This document shows positions 1 through 6,651 of a stretch of DNA of 9,445 nt, piece after piece. Made by a program: the position numbers and the translations under genes. Source of the stretch: Prevotellaceae bacterium (GTDB taxonomy: Bacteria; Bacteroidota; Bacteroidia; Bacteroidales; UBA932); contig JAIROQ010000027.1 in NCBI GenBank assembly GCA_031257455.1, positions 1 through 9,445 of the forward strand. Direction: 5' to 3'. How positions within the stretch are numbered: the stretch's first letter is position 1; each line of letters begins with the position of its first letter. A model generated the notes under the pieces. It saw only the letters and a program-made list of their open reading frames with translations, was not told the origin of the DNA and made no database searches.

Positions 1-111
1 GCCGACAGGAACGTTACGCAGGCGCTCTCGAAATGCCGCGTGGATAACGTGCGCATCAGCACCAGCGAAGACTATGTGAAACCGTTGGTGCGCCTGTTTG
101 AGAGCCGGTAA
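1..111 (+). CDS. DUF58 domain protein, C-terminal 36 residues (partial)
   Basis: The frame open from base 1 ends at a TAA at 109-111 and encodes 36 residues. The tail (VRISTSEDYVKPLVRLFESR) resembles the extreme C-terminus of DUF58 proteins encoded next to MoxR ATPases and Bat genes in Bacteroidota, where a final 'DYV..L..LF..R' pattern is common. DUF58 proteins are distantly related to von Willebrand factor A proteins, and their role in the Bat/MoxR system is not established. The start and catalytic-like part are outside the window. An ATG at 112 follows the stop codon immediately, so the next gene is surely co-transcribed. Identification rests on a short tail plus gene order, so it is good but not certain. 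Confidence 0.75.
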   Translation, partial: ADRNVTQALSKCRVDNVRISTSEDYVKPLVRLFESR

Positions 112-141
112 ATGGAAAGATTGATTACTGTAAATGCAAGT

Positions 142-1131
142 ATGAATAAAATGAGAATAAAAATTATCCTGTTTACTTTTTTTATCATGGCAGCGCAGGC
201 GGGTTTTGCGCAGGAGCCGTTGTTCAGTACCTCGCTCAGCCGCGACAGCATTATGATTGGCGAGCAGGTCGAATGGTCGTTCAAGGCGACAATGCCTTCT
301 TCCGTGCAGGTATATTTTGCACGTGTAGACAGCATCGGGAACGGGTTGATTGAGGTACTGAAAACGACCGGACCCGATACGTTGCAACGCACAAAAGACA
401 ACATTACCATCGAAAGCAAACTGCTGCTAACCTCATTCGATGCGGGGATTTATGAGCTGCCGCAAATTCCGGCGCTGGTTACGCACAGCAACAACAATCT
501 GGTGGATACGCTTTATTTCAATTCGGTTACCCTGAAAGTAAATACCCTTCCCGACAGCCTGATCATTGCTTTCCTGTCGGCTGACGACAGCACAAAAGTA
601 AAATTATTGAAAGACATCAAACCGCCGGTAAAATATCCTTACACGTTGATGGAAATTCTGTGGCCGTGGGCAACGATGGGAATTATTGCCCTGGCATTGG
701 TTGCCGGATTAATTTATGTAATTATCCGTTTGCGGAAGAAACAGCCGGTGTTTGGGAAAATCAAGCCTGCTGAGCCGCCGCACATCGTGGCATTGCGGGA
801 GTTGGAAAAAATCAAGGCCGAAAAACTGTGGCAAAACAATAAAGTAAAACTGTACTATACGCGCGTGACAGACGTATTGCGCGTATATCTGGAAAAACGG
901 TATGCCATTCAAGCGCCGGAACAGACGTCTGACGAAATTTTGCAGGCGTTGGCGCAATTGCCCTTGCCGGAGTATTTCATTCCGAAGTTGCGGGAATTTC
1001 TAAGCACATCGGATTTGGTGAAATTCGCCAAATACCTGCCGGCAATGGAAGAGAACGAAAGCGCACTGACTTTGGTAACGCAATTTGTGGACGAAACAAA
1101 AGAACAAACAGAGAAAGAAGCTACGGATTAG
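142..1131 (+). CDS. Bat-operon membrane protein with signal peptide and one TM segment (DUF4381-like)
   Basis: This is the conserved but poorly understood gene that sits between DUF58 and batA in many Bacteroidota. The frame opens with an ATG at 112, but I prefer the ATG at 142. From there the protein begins MNKMRIKIILFTFF and has a normal signal peptide ending near GFAQ. A start at 112 would add ten residues before the basic region; an ATG at 151 is also possible. Numbering from 142, roughly residues 25-165 are a beta-rich periplasmic part (pattern 'DSIMIGEQVEWSF', as in Bat-associated extracellular domains). Residues about 175-196 are a membrane helix followed by RLRKK. The rest is a helical cytosolic tail with an 'LYYTRVTDVLRVYLEKRY' stretch, as in DUF4381-type proteins. 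I infer a role in assembling the Bat complex. The gene ends 33 bases before the next ATG. Confidence 0.75.
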   Translation: MNKMRIKIILFTFFIMAAQAGFAQEPLFSTSLSRDSIMIGEQVEWSFKATMPSSVQVYFARVDSIGNGLIEVLKTTGPDTLQRTKDNITIESKLLLTSFDAGIYELPQIPALVTHSNNNLVDTLYFNSVTLKVNTLPDSLIIAFLSADDSTKVKLLKDIKPPVKYPYTLMEILWPWATMGIIALALVAGLIYVIIRLRKKQPVFGKIKPAEPPHIVALRELEKIKAEKLWQNNKVKLYYTRVTDVLRVYLEKRYAIQAPEQTSDEILQALAQLPLPEYFIPKLREFLSTSDLVKFAKYLPAMEENESALTLVTQFVDETKEQTEKEATD

Positions 1132-1164
1132 AACTATTCAATAACATAAAAACGATTGAAAACA

Positions 1165-2010
1165 ATGTCGAAACAAACAGCCATAAAGCTCTTCGAGCAA
1201 CATAAAGTTCGCTCTGTATGGGACAGCGAACAGGAAAAGTGGTACATCTCCATTGTAGATGTTATTGCCGTATTGACCGGAAGCCCGAATCCGCAAGTAT
1301 ATTGGAGAGTTTTAAAAAAGAGATTACTGGATGAGGGGAATGAAACCGTTACAAATTGTAACGGGTTGAAATTACTTGCGCCGGACGGTAAAATGCGGCT
1401 TACCGATGTAGCCGATGTAGAACAATTATTCCGTCTTGTACAGTCTATTCCCTCACCGAAAGCAGAACCTTTTAAGATGTGGCTGGCAGAAATCGGCAGG
1501 GAGCGATTGGAAGAAATAGACGACCCCGAATTAGGCATTGAACGATTGATGGAGTACTATCATCGCAAAGGTTATTCTGAAAACTGGATAAACCAACGCC
1601 TCAAAAGTATTGAAGTGCGCAAGGAATTGACCGATGAATGGGAACGTCGCGGCGTTAAAAAAGGACAGGAATTTGCCACACTCACCGACATTATTACCCG
1701 TACATGGAGCGGCCTGACTACAAAAGAGTATAAACGCTTGAAAGGACTGAAAACAGAAAGCCTGCGCGACAATATGACTAATCTCGAACTTGTGTTAAAC
1801 ATGCTGGCTGAAGCATCGACTACCGAAATATCGAAGAAGAAACAACCACAAAATTTTCCTGAAAACAGCAAGGTAGCTCAACAAGGAGGGAAAGTGGCGG
1901 CAGCCGCCCGCAAACAATTGGAACTGGAAAGCGGCGCCCCTGTAGTTACGCCGCTTAATGCTAAAAACCTGCATGCATTACAAGAAAACAACAAACGCCA
2001 CCATGATTAA
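1165..2010 (+). CDS. BRO-N / DinD-like protein
   Basis: This 281-residue protein looks like the BRO-N family that includes phage antirepressor-type proteins and E. coli DinD, a DNA-damage-inducible protein. Residues about 8-115 fit a BRO-N domain: W26-Y27, then VDVIAVLTGSPNPQVYWRVLKKRL, a stretch naming 'LLAPDGKMRLTDVADVEQLFRLVQSIPSPKAEPF', and 'WLAEIGRERLEEI'. The C-terminal half matches the DinD layout: 'LTDIITRTWSGLTTKEYKRLKGL', 'NMTNLELVLNMLAEA', then a basic linker and a 'GGKVAAAARKQLE' segment. The ATG at 1165 is preferred; a TTG three codons earlier is less likely. The last 8 bases overlap crcB, which suggests coupled translation. The gene is not usually in Bat operons and looks more A+T-rich by eye than batA or batB. 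That fits acquisition from elsewhere, but it is no longer beside any visible phage gene. The molecular function of this family is unclear; it is probably DNA-related. Confidence 0.8.
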   Translation: MSKQTAIKLFEQHKVRSVWDSEQEKWYISIVDVIAVLTGSPNPQVYWRVLKKRLLDEGNETVTNCNGLKLLAPDGKMRLTDVADVEQLFRLVQSIPSPKAEPFKMWLAEIGRERLEEIDDPELGIERLMEYYHRKGYSENWINQRLKSIEVRKELTDEWERRGVKKGQEFATLTDIITRTWSGLTTKEYKRLKGLKTESLRDNMTNLELVLNMLAEASTTEISKKKQPQNFPENSKVAQQGGKVAAAARKQLELESGAPVVTPLNAKNLHALQENNKRHHD

Positions 2011-2368
2011 AAATCTGCTGATAGTCGGTTTGGGAGGAGGCGCCGGGAGCATATTGCGCTACCTGAGTTCGCTGCTTGCGCTGAAATATTTTGGCGGCGG
2101 ATTTCCGTGGGCAACATGGACAGTGAATGTATCGGGATGTTTGCTGGCGGGCGTTTTATTCGGATTATGGGGCAACGCAACAGGTTCAACCGGACGGTTA
2201 TTGTGGCTGGTCGGATTTTGCGGCGGCTTTACTACTTTTTCCGCCTTTGCACTGGAAAATATACACTGCTGGCAAATGGGCGAATACTGCAAAATGTTTT
2301 TCTACACATTTGCCAGCCTCATTAGCGGCTTTGCGGCCGTATGGTTGGGAATGGCAATAACAAAATAA
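2003..2368 (+). CDS. crcB: CrcB/Fluc fluoride channel
   Basis: This small inner-membrane protein (121 residues, the usual Fluc length) lets cytosolic fluoride leave the cell; the active channel is a dual-topology dimer. Four hydrophobic segments are visible. Family signatures are intact: GGGAGSILRY (11-20), N42 in PWATWTVNVSG, and GFCGGFTTFSAF (71-82). F79 and F82 correspond to the two pore phenylalanines, and G74 and T77 to the residues around the central sodium site in characterised Fluc channels. The frame is open further upstream, but the ATG at 2003 places the first helix correctly. It overlaps the end of the preceding gene by 8 bases. No fluoride riboswitch can precede it, because the upstream DNA is coding sequence of that gene. 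Thirteen bases separate it from alkD. Confidence 0.93.
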   Translation: MIKNLLIVGLGGGAGSILRYLSSLLALKYFGGGFPWATWTVNVSGCLLAGVLFGLWGNATGSTGRLLWLVGFCGGFTTFSAFALENIHCWQMGEYCKMFFYTFASLISGFAAVWLGMAITK

Positions 2369-2381
2369 ATAATAAAAACGC

Positions 2382-3113
2382 ATGCTTTCTACCCTGACAG
2401 ATAAATTAACAGCTTTGGCCGACCCTGAAAAAGCCGCTTTCCTGCAAGGTTTTTTCAAAACAGGAAAAGGACAGTATGCCGAAGGCGATATTTTTTTGGG
2501 AATAAAAGTCCCTGAAATACGGGCGGCCATTAAGGAATATCACGGCATGACGTTGCCGGATATAAAAGGCCTGCTATATTCCGGGCTGCACGAAGTGAGG
2601 CTGGCGGGCTTCCTGCTGTTAGTGGCATTATTCAAGAAAGCAACAACGGAAAACGAACGCAGGGAAATATATGATTTCTATATAGCGCACGCCAAACAGG
2701 CGAATAATTGGGATTTGGTGGATTTATCCTGCAAGGATATAATCGGCGCATACCTTGCCGGTAAAAAAGACCGGCGCATACTGTATCAATTGGCCGGGAG
2801 CAGTAGCCTGTGGGAACAGCGCATCGCCATCGTTTCCACATGGGCATTTATTAAACGCGGCGATTTTGACGACACGTTACGGATTGCCGAAAAATTGCTG
2901 GCGCATAAACATGACCTGATACATAAAGCTACGGGCTGGATGCTGCGCGAGGTCGGTAAAAAGGACAAAAAGGTACTGGCCGCATTCCTGCAACGCCATG
3001 CCGCCATTATGCCCCGCACGGCTTTGCGGTATTCCTTAGAACACTTTTTGCCAGAAGAAAAAAGACAGTACATGGCTATGAAAATGACACACACTAAAAA
3101 TGAAGCACAGTAA
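2382..3113 (+). CDS. alkD: AlkD-type DNA alkylation repair glycosylase
   Basis: This predicted DNA glycosylase removes positively charged alkylated purines (N3- and N7-alkyl adducts) to start base-excision repair. The 243 residues are nearly all helical, as expected for the HEAT-like repeat family (DNA_alkylation). Residues that matter in Bacillus cereus AlkD all have counterparts at nearly the same numbers: W110 and D114 in NNWDLVDLSC, R147 in LWEQRIAIV, and W186 in HKATGWMLRE, against W109, D113, R148 and W187. The enzyme therefore looks complete and active. The ATG at 2382 follows an A-rich spacer. The gene lies between crcB and batA with gaps of 13 and 21 bases, so it should be expressed with the Bat operon. 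AlkD genes usually stand alone or beside unrelated genes, so this location is unusual. Confidence 0.9.
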   Translation: MLSTLTDKLTALADPEKAAFLQGFFKTGKGQYAEGDIFLGIKVPEIRAAIKEYHGMTLPDIKGLLYSGLHEVRLAGFLLLVALFKKATTENERREIYDFYIAHAKQANNWDLVDLSCKDIIGAYLAGKKDRRILYQLAGSSSLWEQRIAIVSTWAFIKRGDFDDTLRIAEKLLAHKHDLIHKATGWMLREVGKKDKKVLAAFLQRHAAIMPRTALRYSLEHFLPEEKRQYMAMKMTHTKNEAQ

Positions 3114-3134
3114 CAAACAGTAAATTCTAAAAAA

Positions 3135-4121
3135 ATGTATTTCGAATATCCATCCATATTATATCTGTTATTCATCCTGGCGCCGGTCATTGGTTATTAC
3201 GTTTGGCGGGCGATACAGGGCGCTACGCCGTCATTGCAGGTCTCTACTGTGGCGGGACTGAAAGGAGCAAATGCCGTCACGTGGCGCATCCTGCAGCACG
3301 TGCCGTTTGTGTTGCGGTGCGCCGCAATAGCGCTTATTATCCTTGCTATGGCGCGTCCGCGTTCGTCCAGCGAATTTGAGCGGGTCGCTACCGAAGGCAT
3401 CGACATCATGTTTGCATTAGACATCTCGACCAGTATGCTGGCGCGCGACTTTAAGCCCGACCGCATCGGCGCGGCAAAGGATATTGCTATCCAGTTTATC
3501 GCCGAACGCCCGTTCGACCGCATGGGCATTGTGGTTTTTGCCGGCGAAAGTTTTACGCAGTGCCCGCTGACGCTCGACCGCGCTACGCTTATCAACCTGA
3601 TGAAAGATATTGAAACGGGACTGATTGAAGACGGTACCGCTATCGGCAACGGACTGGCTACGGCAGTAGGCCGCCTCAAGGACAGCGAAGCCAAAAGCCG
3701 CGTAGTCATCCTCCTGACAGACGGCGTAAACAATCGCGGCGAGATTGCGCCGCTCATGGCCGCCGAAATCGCCAAAACCTATGGCGTGCGGGTGTACACT
3801 ATTGGCGTGGGCGCCAATGGCGCCGCGCCCTACCCGGTGATGACCGAAAGAGGCGTCATCCTTCAGCAAGTGCCGGTAGAAATCGATGAAAACCTCCTGC
3901 GGCAAATTGCGGAACTGACCGACGGCCGCTACTTCCGCGCTACCGACAATACAAAACTGCTGGAAATATACAATGAAATAAACCAAATGGAAAAAGCCCG
4001 CGTATCGGTCGATTCGTTCCCGATATATAAGGAAGAATTTATGCCGTTCGCACTGGCGGCGCTGGCAGCCCTGCTGCTTGAACTGCTCCTGCGACTGCTG
4101 GTACTGCGGAGGATACCGTAA
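3135..4121 (+). CDS. batA: BatA, membrane-anchored VWA protein
   Basis: This 328-residue protein has two N-terminal membrane segments (about 6-25 and 55-73), a von Willebrand factor A domain (about 88-285) and a C-terminal membrane helix (about 303-325). The metal-binding MIDAS is complete: D96-x-S98-x-S100 in ALDISTSMLARD, T168 in EDGTAIG, and D196 in LLTDGVNN. This is the first of two VWA proteins in the Bat operon. It is slightly shorter than BatB and has the 'TERGVILQQVPVEIDENLL' insertion near the end of the domain that is typical of BatA. The Bat genes were linked to aerotolerance in Bacteroides fragilis, and the VWA domains probably mediate protein contacts in the envelope. The start follows a 21-base A-rich spacer after alkD. 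Its usual direct partner batB is separated here by a guest gene. Confidence 0.92.
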   Translation: MYFEYPSILYLLFILAPVIGYYVWRAIQGATPSLQVSTVAGLKGANAVTWRILQHVPFVLRCAAIALIILAMARPRSSSEFERVATEGIDIMFALDISTSMLARDFKPDRIGAAKDIAIQFIAERPFDRMGIVVFAGESFTQCPLTLDRATLINLMKDIETGLIEDGTAIGNGLATAVGRLKDSEAKSRVVILLTDGVNNRGEIAPLMAAEIAKTYGVRVYTIGVGANGAAPYPVMTERGVILQQVPVEIDENLLRQIAELTDGRYFRATDNTKLLEIYNEINQMEKARVSVDSFPIYKEEFMPFALAALAALLLELLLRLLVLRRIP

Positions 4122-4138
4122 ATAATAAAAATACAACA

Positions 4139-4717
4139 ATGAAAAAATTCTTAACTATCATCATGCTTTGCGGGGTTATCGGCGGCTATGCCCAAAACAC
4201 CCCGCCATACGCGGCCTCCACCAACACATGGGTGATTGAAGGCAACGGCATTTCCCAAATATGGAGCGACCACATCAACGTGCCCGCTTGCGACAAAGCA
4301 GATTTCAACGGCGGCACGGATGATGCACCCCGCGCCGATTGCCGCAATAATCCCGGTTATTACTTTTTATACAGCTGGCCGTATGTAAACAAAAATGCGG
4401 CTACACTTTGTCCTGTGCCGTGGCGCGTGCCGACCATAGACGACTTTTTGGCGCTGTATAAGGCGTTGGGAGGAAAAGGCGATTGGAGTAAAGACGAAAC
4501 ACTCGTCACAAAATACATTAACAGTTGGGGCGGAGCCTACGGAGGCTATTGCAACAACGAGGGTTTGCCGGTCAATCAGAATTTGTACGCTGACTATTGG
4601 TCTTCTTCTGAGTTCAGTTCGACTAGCAGTTATTACTTTGGATACACCGACAGTAGTGTTTACCCGCAATACTACTACAACAAGTATCACGGCTTTCTGA
4701 TCAGGTGCATGAAATAG
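4139..4717 (+). CDS. Secreted FISUMP-domain protein (guest gene between batA and batB)
   Basis: This 192-residue protein starts with a clear signal peptide (MKKFLTIIMLCGVIGGYAQ, cut after about residue 19). The remainder fits the Fibrobacter succinogenes major paralogous domain: YYFLYSWPYV (74-83), LCPVPWRVPTIDDFLALY (90-107), YWSSSE (153-158) and a closing GFLIRC (185-190). FISUMP proteins have a C-type-lectin-like fold and are often exported and multicopy in Bacteroidota; ligands are mostly unknown. There is no lipobox cysteine at the cleavage site, so it is probably soluble or periplasmic. The stretch 158-184 is unusually rich in Tyr, Ser, Asn and Asp, similar to variable segments of diversified lectin-fold proteins. 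It follows batA after 17 bases and is followed by 86 bases before batB, the longest repeat-free spacer here. It is not a normal Bat operon member. Confidence 0.8.
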   Translation: MKKFLTIIMLCGVIGGYAQNTPPYAASTNTWVIEGNGISQIWSDHINVPACDKADFNGGTDDAPRADCRNNPGYYFLYSWPYVNKNAATLCPVPWRVPTIDDFLALYKALGGKGDWSKDETLVTKYINSWGGAYGGYCNNEGLPVNQNLYADYWSSSEFSSTSSYYFGYTDSSVYPQYYYNKYHGFLIRCMK

Positions 4718-4769
4718 GAATAAGCATAGCGGCACAACAAAAAATGCTTCACGAATAAAAATAATTACA

Positions 4770-4801
4770 CACATTAGCACATTAAACAATCAGTCACATT
4801 A
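4770..4801 (+). repeat. Three copies of CACATTA just before batB
   Basis: The 86-base spacer 4718-4803 holds no gene. Directly before the batB start the 7-base word CACATTA occurs three times, at 4770-4776, 4778-4784 and 4795-4801. The spacing is 8 then 17 bases, so it is not a perfect tandem. Earlier in the same spacer, AAGCAT (4722-4727) and ATGCTT (4744-4749) form a weak inverted repeat with a 16-base gap and no following T run, so it is not a convincing terminator. No Bacteroides-type promoter (TTTG plus TAnnTTTG) was seen. Confidence 0.5.
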
Positions 4802-4803
4802 AC

Positions 4804-5826
4804 ATGATACAGATAGCACAATTCGAATATATATGGTTATTACTGCTGATACCGGCGTTGCTGGCGGGGTATGCGTTATTTGTACGCAGCAAACGCCGGG
4901 CGTTGTCGCGTTTTGGCGACGTGTCGTTGATGCAACCCCTGATGCCGTTGGTATCCGCCCGCCGCGGGTGGTCGAAGGTCATTTTGCTGTGCTTTGCCGT
5001 TTTCTTTTTCACATTGGGATTGATGCGCCCGCAGATGGGCGCTACGGTGCGCGAAATGAAACGGCAGGGTATTGAGATTGTCGTGGCGCTGGATGTGTCG
5101 AACAGTATGCTGGCGGAAGATTTCCGTCCCAACCGGCTGGAACACGCCAAACTCGCCATCTCGAAATTAGTCGACCGCCTGCGCGACGACCGCATCGGCC
5201 TGATTGTATTTGCCGGCGACGCCTACGTACAGTTGCCCGTAACGACCGATTATGTGTCGGCAAAAATATTCCTGTCGTCCATTTCGCCGGGCATTGTGCC
5301 GAAACAGGGCACAGCTATCGGGTCGGCCATCCACATGGCCATTCGCTCGTTCACGCTGCAAAGCGAAAAAAGCCGCGTACTGATTGTCATCACCGATGGC
5401 GAGAACCATGAAGACGACGCCGTAGCTATGGCCGGAGAAGCGCGTAAACAGGGCATTCTGGTTTATACCATCGGTATCGGGTCGGAACAGGGAAAACCCA
5501 TTCCGTTGGGCAACGGCGCCATGTTGAAAGACAAAGACGGCAATATTGTGGTAACAAAATTAGACGAAGCCACGCTACGGGAAATCGCGGCGGCAGGCGG
5601 CGGCGCCTACACCCGCGCAACCAATGCCGACTTGGGCTTGGACCGCGTGATCGACGATATCCGCGACATGGAAAAACAGGAAATGTCGTCCGTCGTATTT
5701 GAAGATTTCAACGAGCAATACATGTGGTTTTTCGGGATAGCCCTCTGCTTCCTGCTGCTGGAAACGCTCGTACTGGAACGGAAAAACAAATGGTTTCGGA
5801 GCTTTGACATATTTAAAAATAGATAA
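4804..5826 (+). CDS. batB: BatB, membrane-anchored VWA protein
   Basis: This 340-residue paralogue of BatA has the same plan: N-terminal membrane segments (about 9-27 and 57-74), a VWA domain (about 88-290) and a C-terminal helix (about 306-324). The MIDAS is intact: D97-x-S99-x-S101 in ALDVSNSMLAED, T170 in KQGTAIG, and D198 in VITDGENHEDD. The 'LGNGAMLKDKDGNIVVTKLDE' stretch and the longer N-terminus are typical of BatB rather than BatA. It is expected to act with BatA, BatC and BatE at the inner membrane facing the periplasm; the biochemical activity is unknown. The ATG at 4804 has only A+T-rich sequence before it. Its TAA at 5824-5826 is followed immediately by a 7-base-periodic spacer. 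Codon and base use look like those of batA. Confidence 0.93.
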   Translation: MIQIAQFEYIWLLLLIPALLAGYALFVRSKRRALSRFGDVSLMQPLMPLVSARRGWSKVILLCFAVFFFTLGLMRPQMGATVREMKRQGIEIVVALDVSNSMLAEDFRPNRLEHAKLAISKLVDRLRDDRIGLIVFAGDAYVQLPVTTDYVSAKIFLSSISPGIVPKQGTAIGSAIHMAIRSFTLQSEKSRVLIVITDGENHEDDAVAMAGEARKQGILVYTIGIGSEQGKPIPLGNGAMLKDKDGNIVVTKLDEATLREIAAAGGGAYTRATNADLGLDRVIDDIRDMEKQEMSSVVFEDFNEQYMWFFGIALCFLLLETLVLERKNKWFRSFDIFKNR

Positions 5827-5881
5827 TAGATATTCGATGCTCGATCTCGATGCTCGAAAGTCGAAAATCGAGTATCGAAAA
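5827..5881. repeat. Heptanucleotide-periodic spacer (TCGA units) between batB and batC
   Basis: Directly after the batB TAA the DNA runs in 7-base steps. After one leading unit (5827-5833), units start at 5834, 5841, 5847, 5854, 5861, 5868 and 5875. Each begins with TCGA and ends in three variable bases; the unit at 5841 is one base short. TCGATGCTCGA occurs twice (5834-5844 and 5847-5857). The second copy can pair with TCGAGTATCGA at 5868-5878 as an 11-bp stem with one G-U pair and a 10-base loop. No T run follows, so it is unlikely to be an intrinsic terminator. After 5881 comes an A-rich leader to the batC ATG at 5905. Confidence 0.75.
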
Positions 5882-5904
5882 AAGGAAATATAAAACAAAG
5901 AAAT

Positions 5905-6651
5905 ATGAAAAAATATACCTTACTTCTCATGCTGTTATTGACATTTGTATGCGCCGCTGCGCAGGCGCCGGAACGGCACGACATGCGCAAAGGCAATAAA
6001 CTGTACAAACAGGACGAATACGAAAAAGCCGAAATCGCCTACAAACACGGGCTGGAAAAAGATACGGCCTCTTTCGGCGCACGTTTCAATGTGGCGGACG
6101 CGCTGTATAAACAGGACAAAACGGAAAATGCCGAAAAACTTTTCCAGTCATTGACCGGCACGGAAACAGACGACAGGCAAAAAGCAGCCGTTTTCCATAA
6201 CTTAGGCAACGCGCAACTGAAACAGCAAAAGTATGAAGAAAGCATAAAATCCTACAAACAGTCATTGCGGCTCAACCCTACAGACGATGAAACGCGCACC
6301 AACCTCGCGTATGCGCAAGTGATGCTGCAACAACAACAGCAGGAACAGCAGAACGATCAAAATAATCAGGACAACAATCAAGACCAACAACAGCAGCAGG
6401 ACAAACAGCAAAATCAGGACAACAAAGACCGGCAGCAACAAGATCAACAGGACGAACAAAACCAGCAACAGCAGGAGCAGCCGCAGGATACACAGCAAGA
6501 CGAACAACAACAGCCACAGCAAAAAATTTCGCCGCAGGATGCACAACGCATGTTGGAAGCGATACAGGCTGACGAAAAGGAAACACAGGATAAAGTAAAT
6601 AAAGAAAAAGCAAAAGTACTACAACGGCAAAAAATAGAGAAAAACTGGTAA
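5905..6651 (+). CDS. batC: BatC, TPR protein with Gln-rich linker
   Basis: This 248-residue protein has a signal peptide (MKKYTLLLMLLLTFVCAAAQ, cut near residue 20). About three TPR units follow (roughly 24-56, 57-90 and 93-127; see HNLGNAQLKQQKYEESIKSY). Next comes a very Gln/Asn/Asp-rich low-complexity linker (about 142-206). The conserved BatC tail closes the protein: residues 210-248 include QRMLEAIQADEKETQDK and the final QRQKIEKNW. TPRs mediate protein contacts, and BatC is thought to bind other Bat proteins in the periplasm. The linker is encoded mostly by CAG, CAA and AAC triplets, so its length could vary between strains without frame loss. The start at 5905 is fixed by the signal peptide. 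The TAA at 6649-6651 abuts the next heptamer element. Confidence 0.92.
   Translation: MKKYTLLLMLLLTFVCAAAQAPERHDMRKGNKLYKQDEYEKAEIAYKHGLEKDTASFGARFNVADALYKQDKTENAEKLFQSLTGTETDDRQKAAVFHNLGNAQLKQQKYEESIKSYKQSLRLNPTDDETRTNLAYAQVMLQQQQQEQQNDQNNQDNNQDQQQQQDKQQNQDNKDRQQQDQQDEQNQQQQEQPQDTQQDEQQQPQQKISPQDAQRMLEAIQADEKETQDKVNKEKAKVLQRQKIEKNW

Noticed and set aside
1900..2002. Fluoride riboswitch upstream of crcB
   Set aside because: This stretch is the coding end of the DinD-like gene, and crcB starts inside that gene; no conserved riboswitch layout was recognised.
3417..4139. Long open frame on the minus strand opposite batA
   Set aside because: It is an antisense shadow of a clear VWA gene, with no recognisable domain and a His/Gln/Arg-rich composition typical of shadow frames.
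4718..4803. Promoter for batB in the 86-base spacer
   Set aside because: I looked for the Bacteroides TTTG and TAnnTTTG elements and did not find them at suitable spacing; an internal promoter cannot be excluded but is not supported.
5847..5878. Stem-loop after batB as an intrinsic terminator
   Set aside because: The stem is good, but it is followed by A-rich DNA with no T run, and the Bat genes continue on the same strand with batC only 26 bases later.
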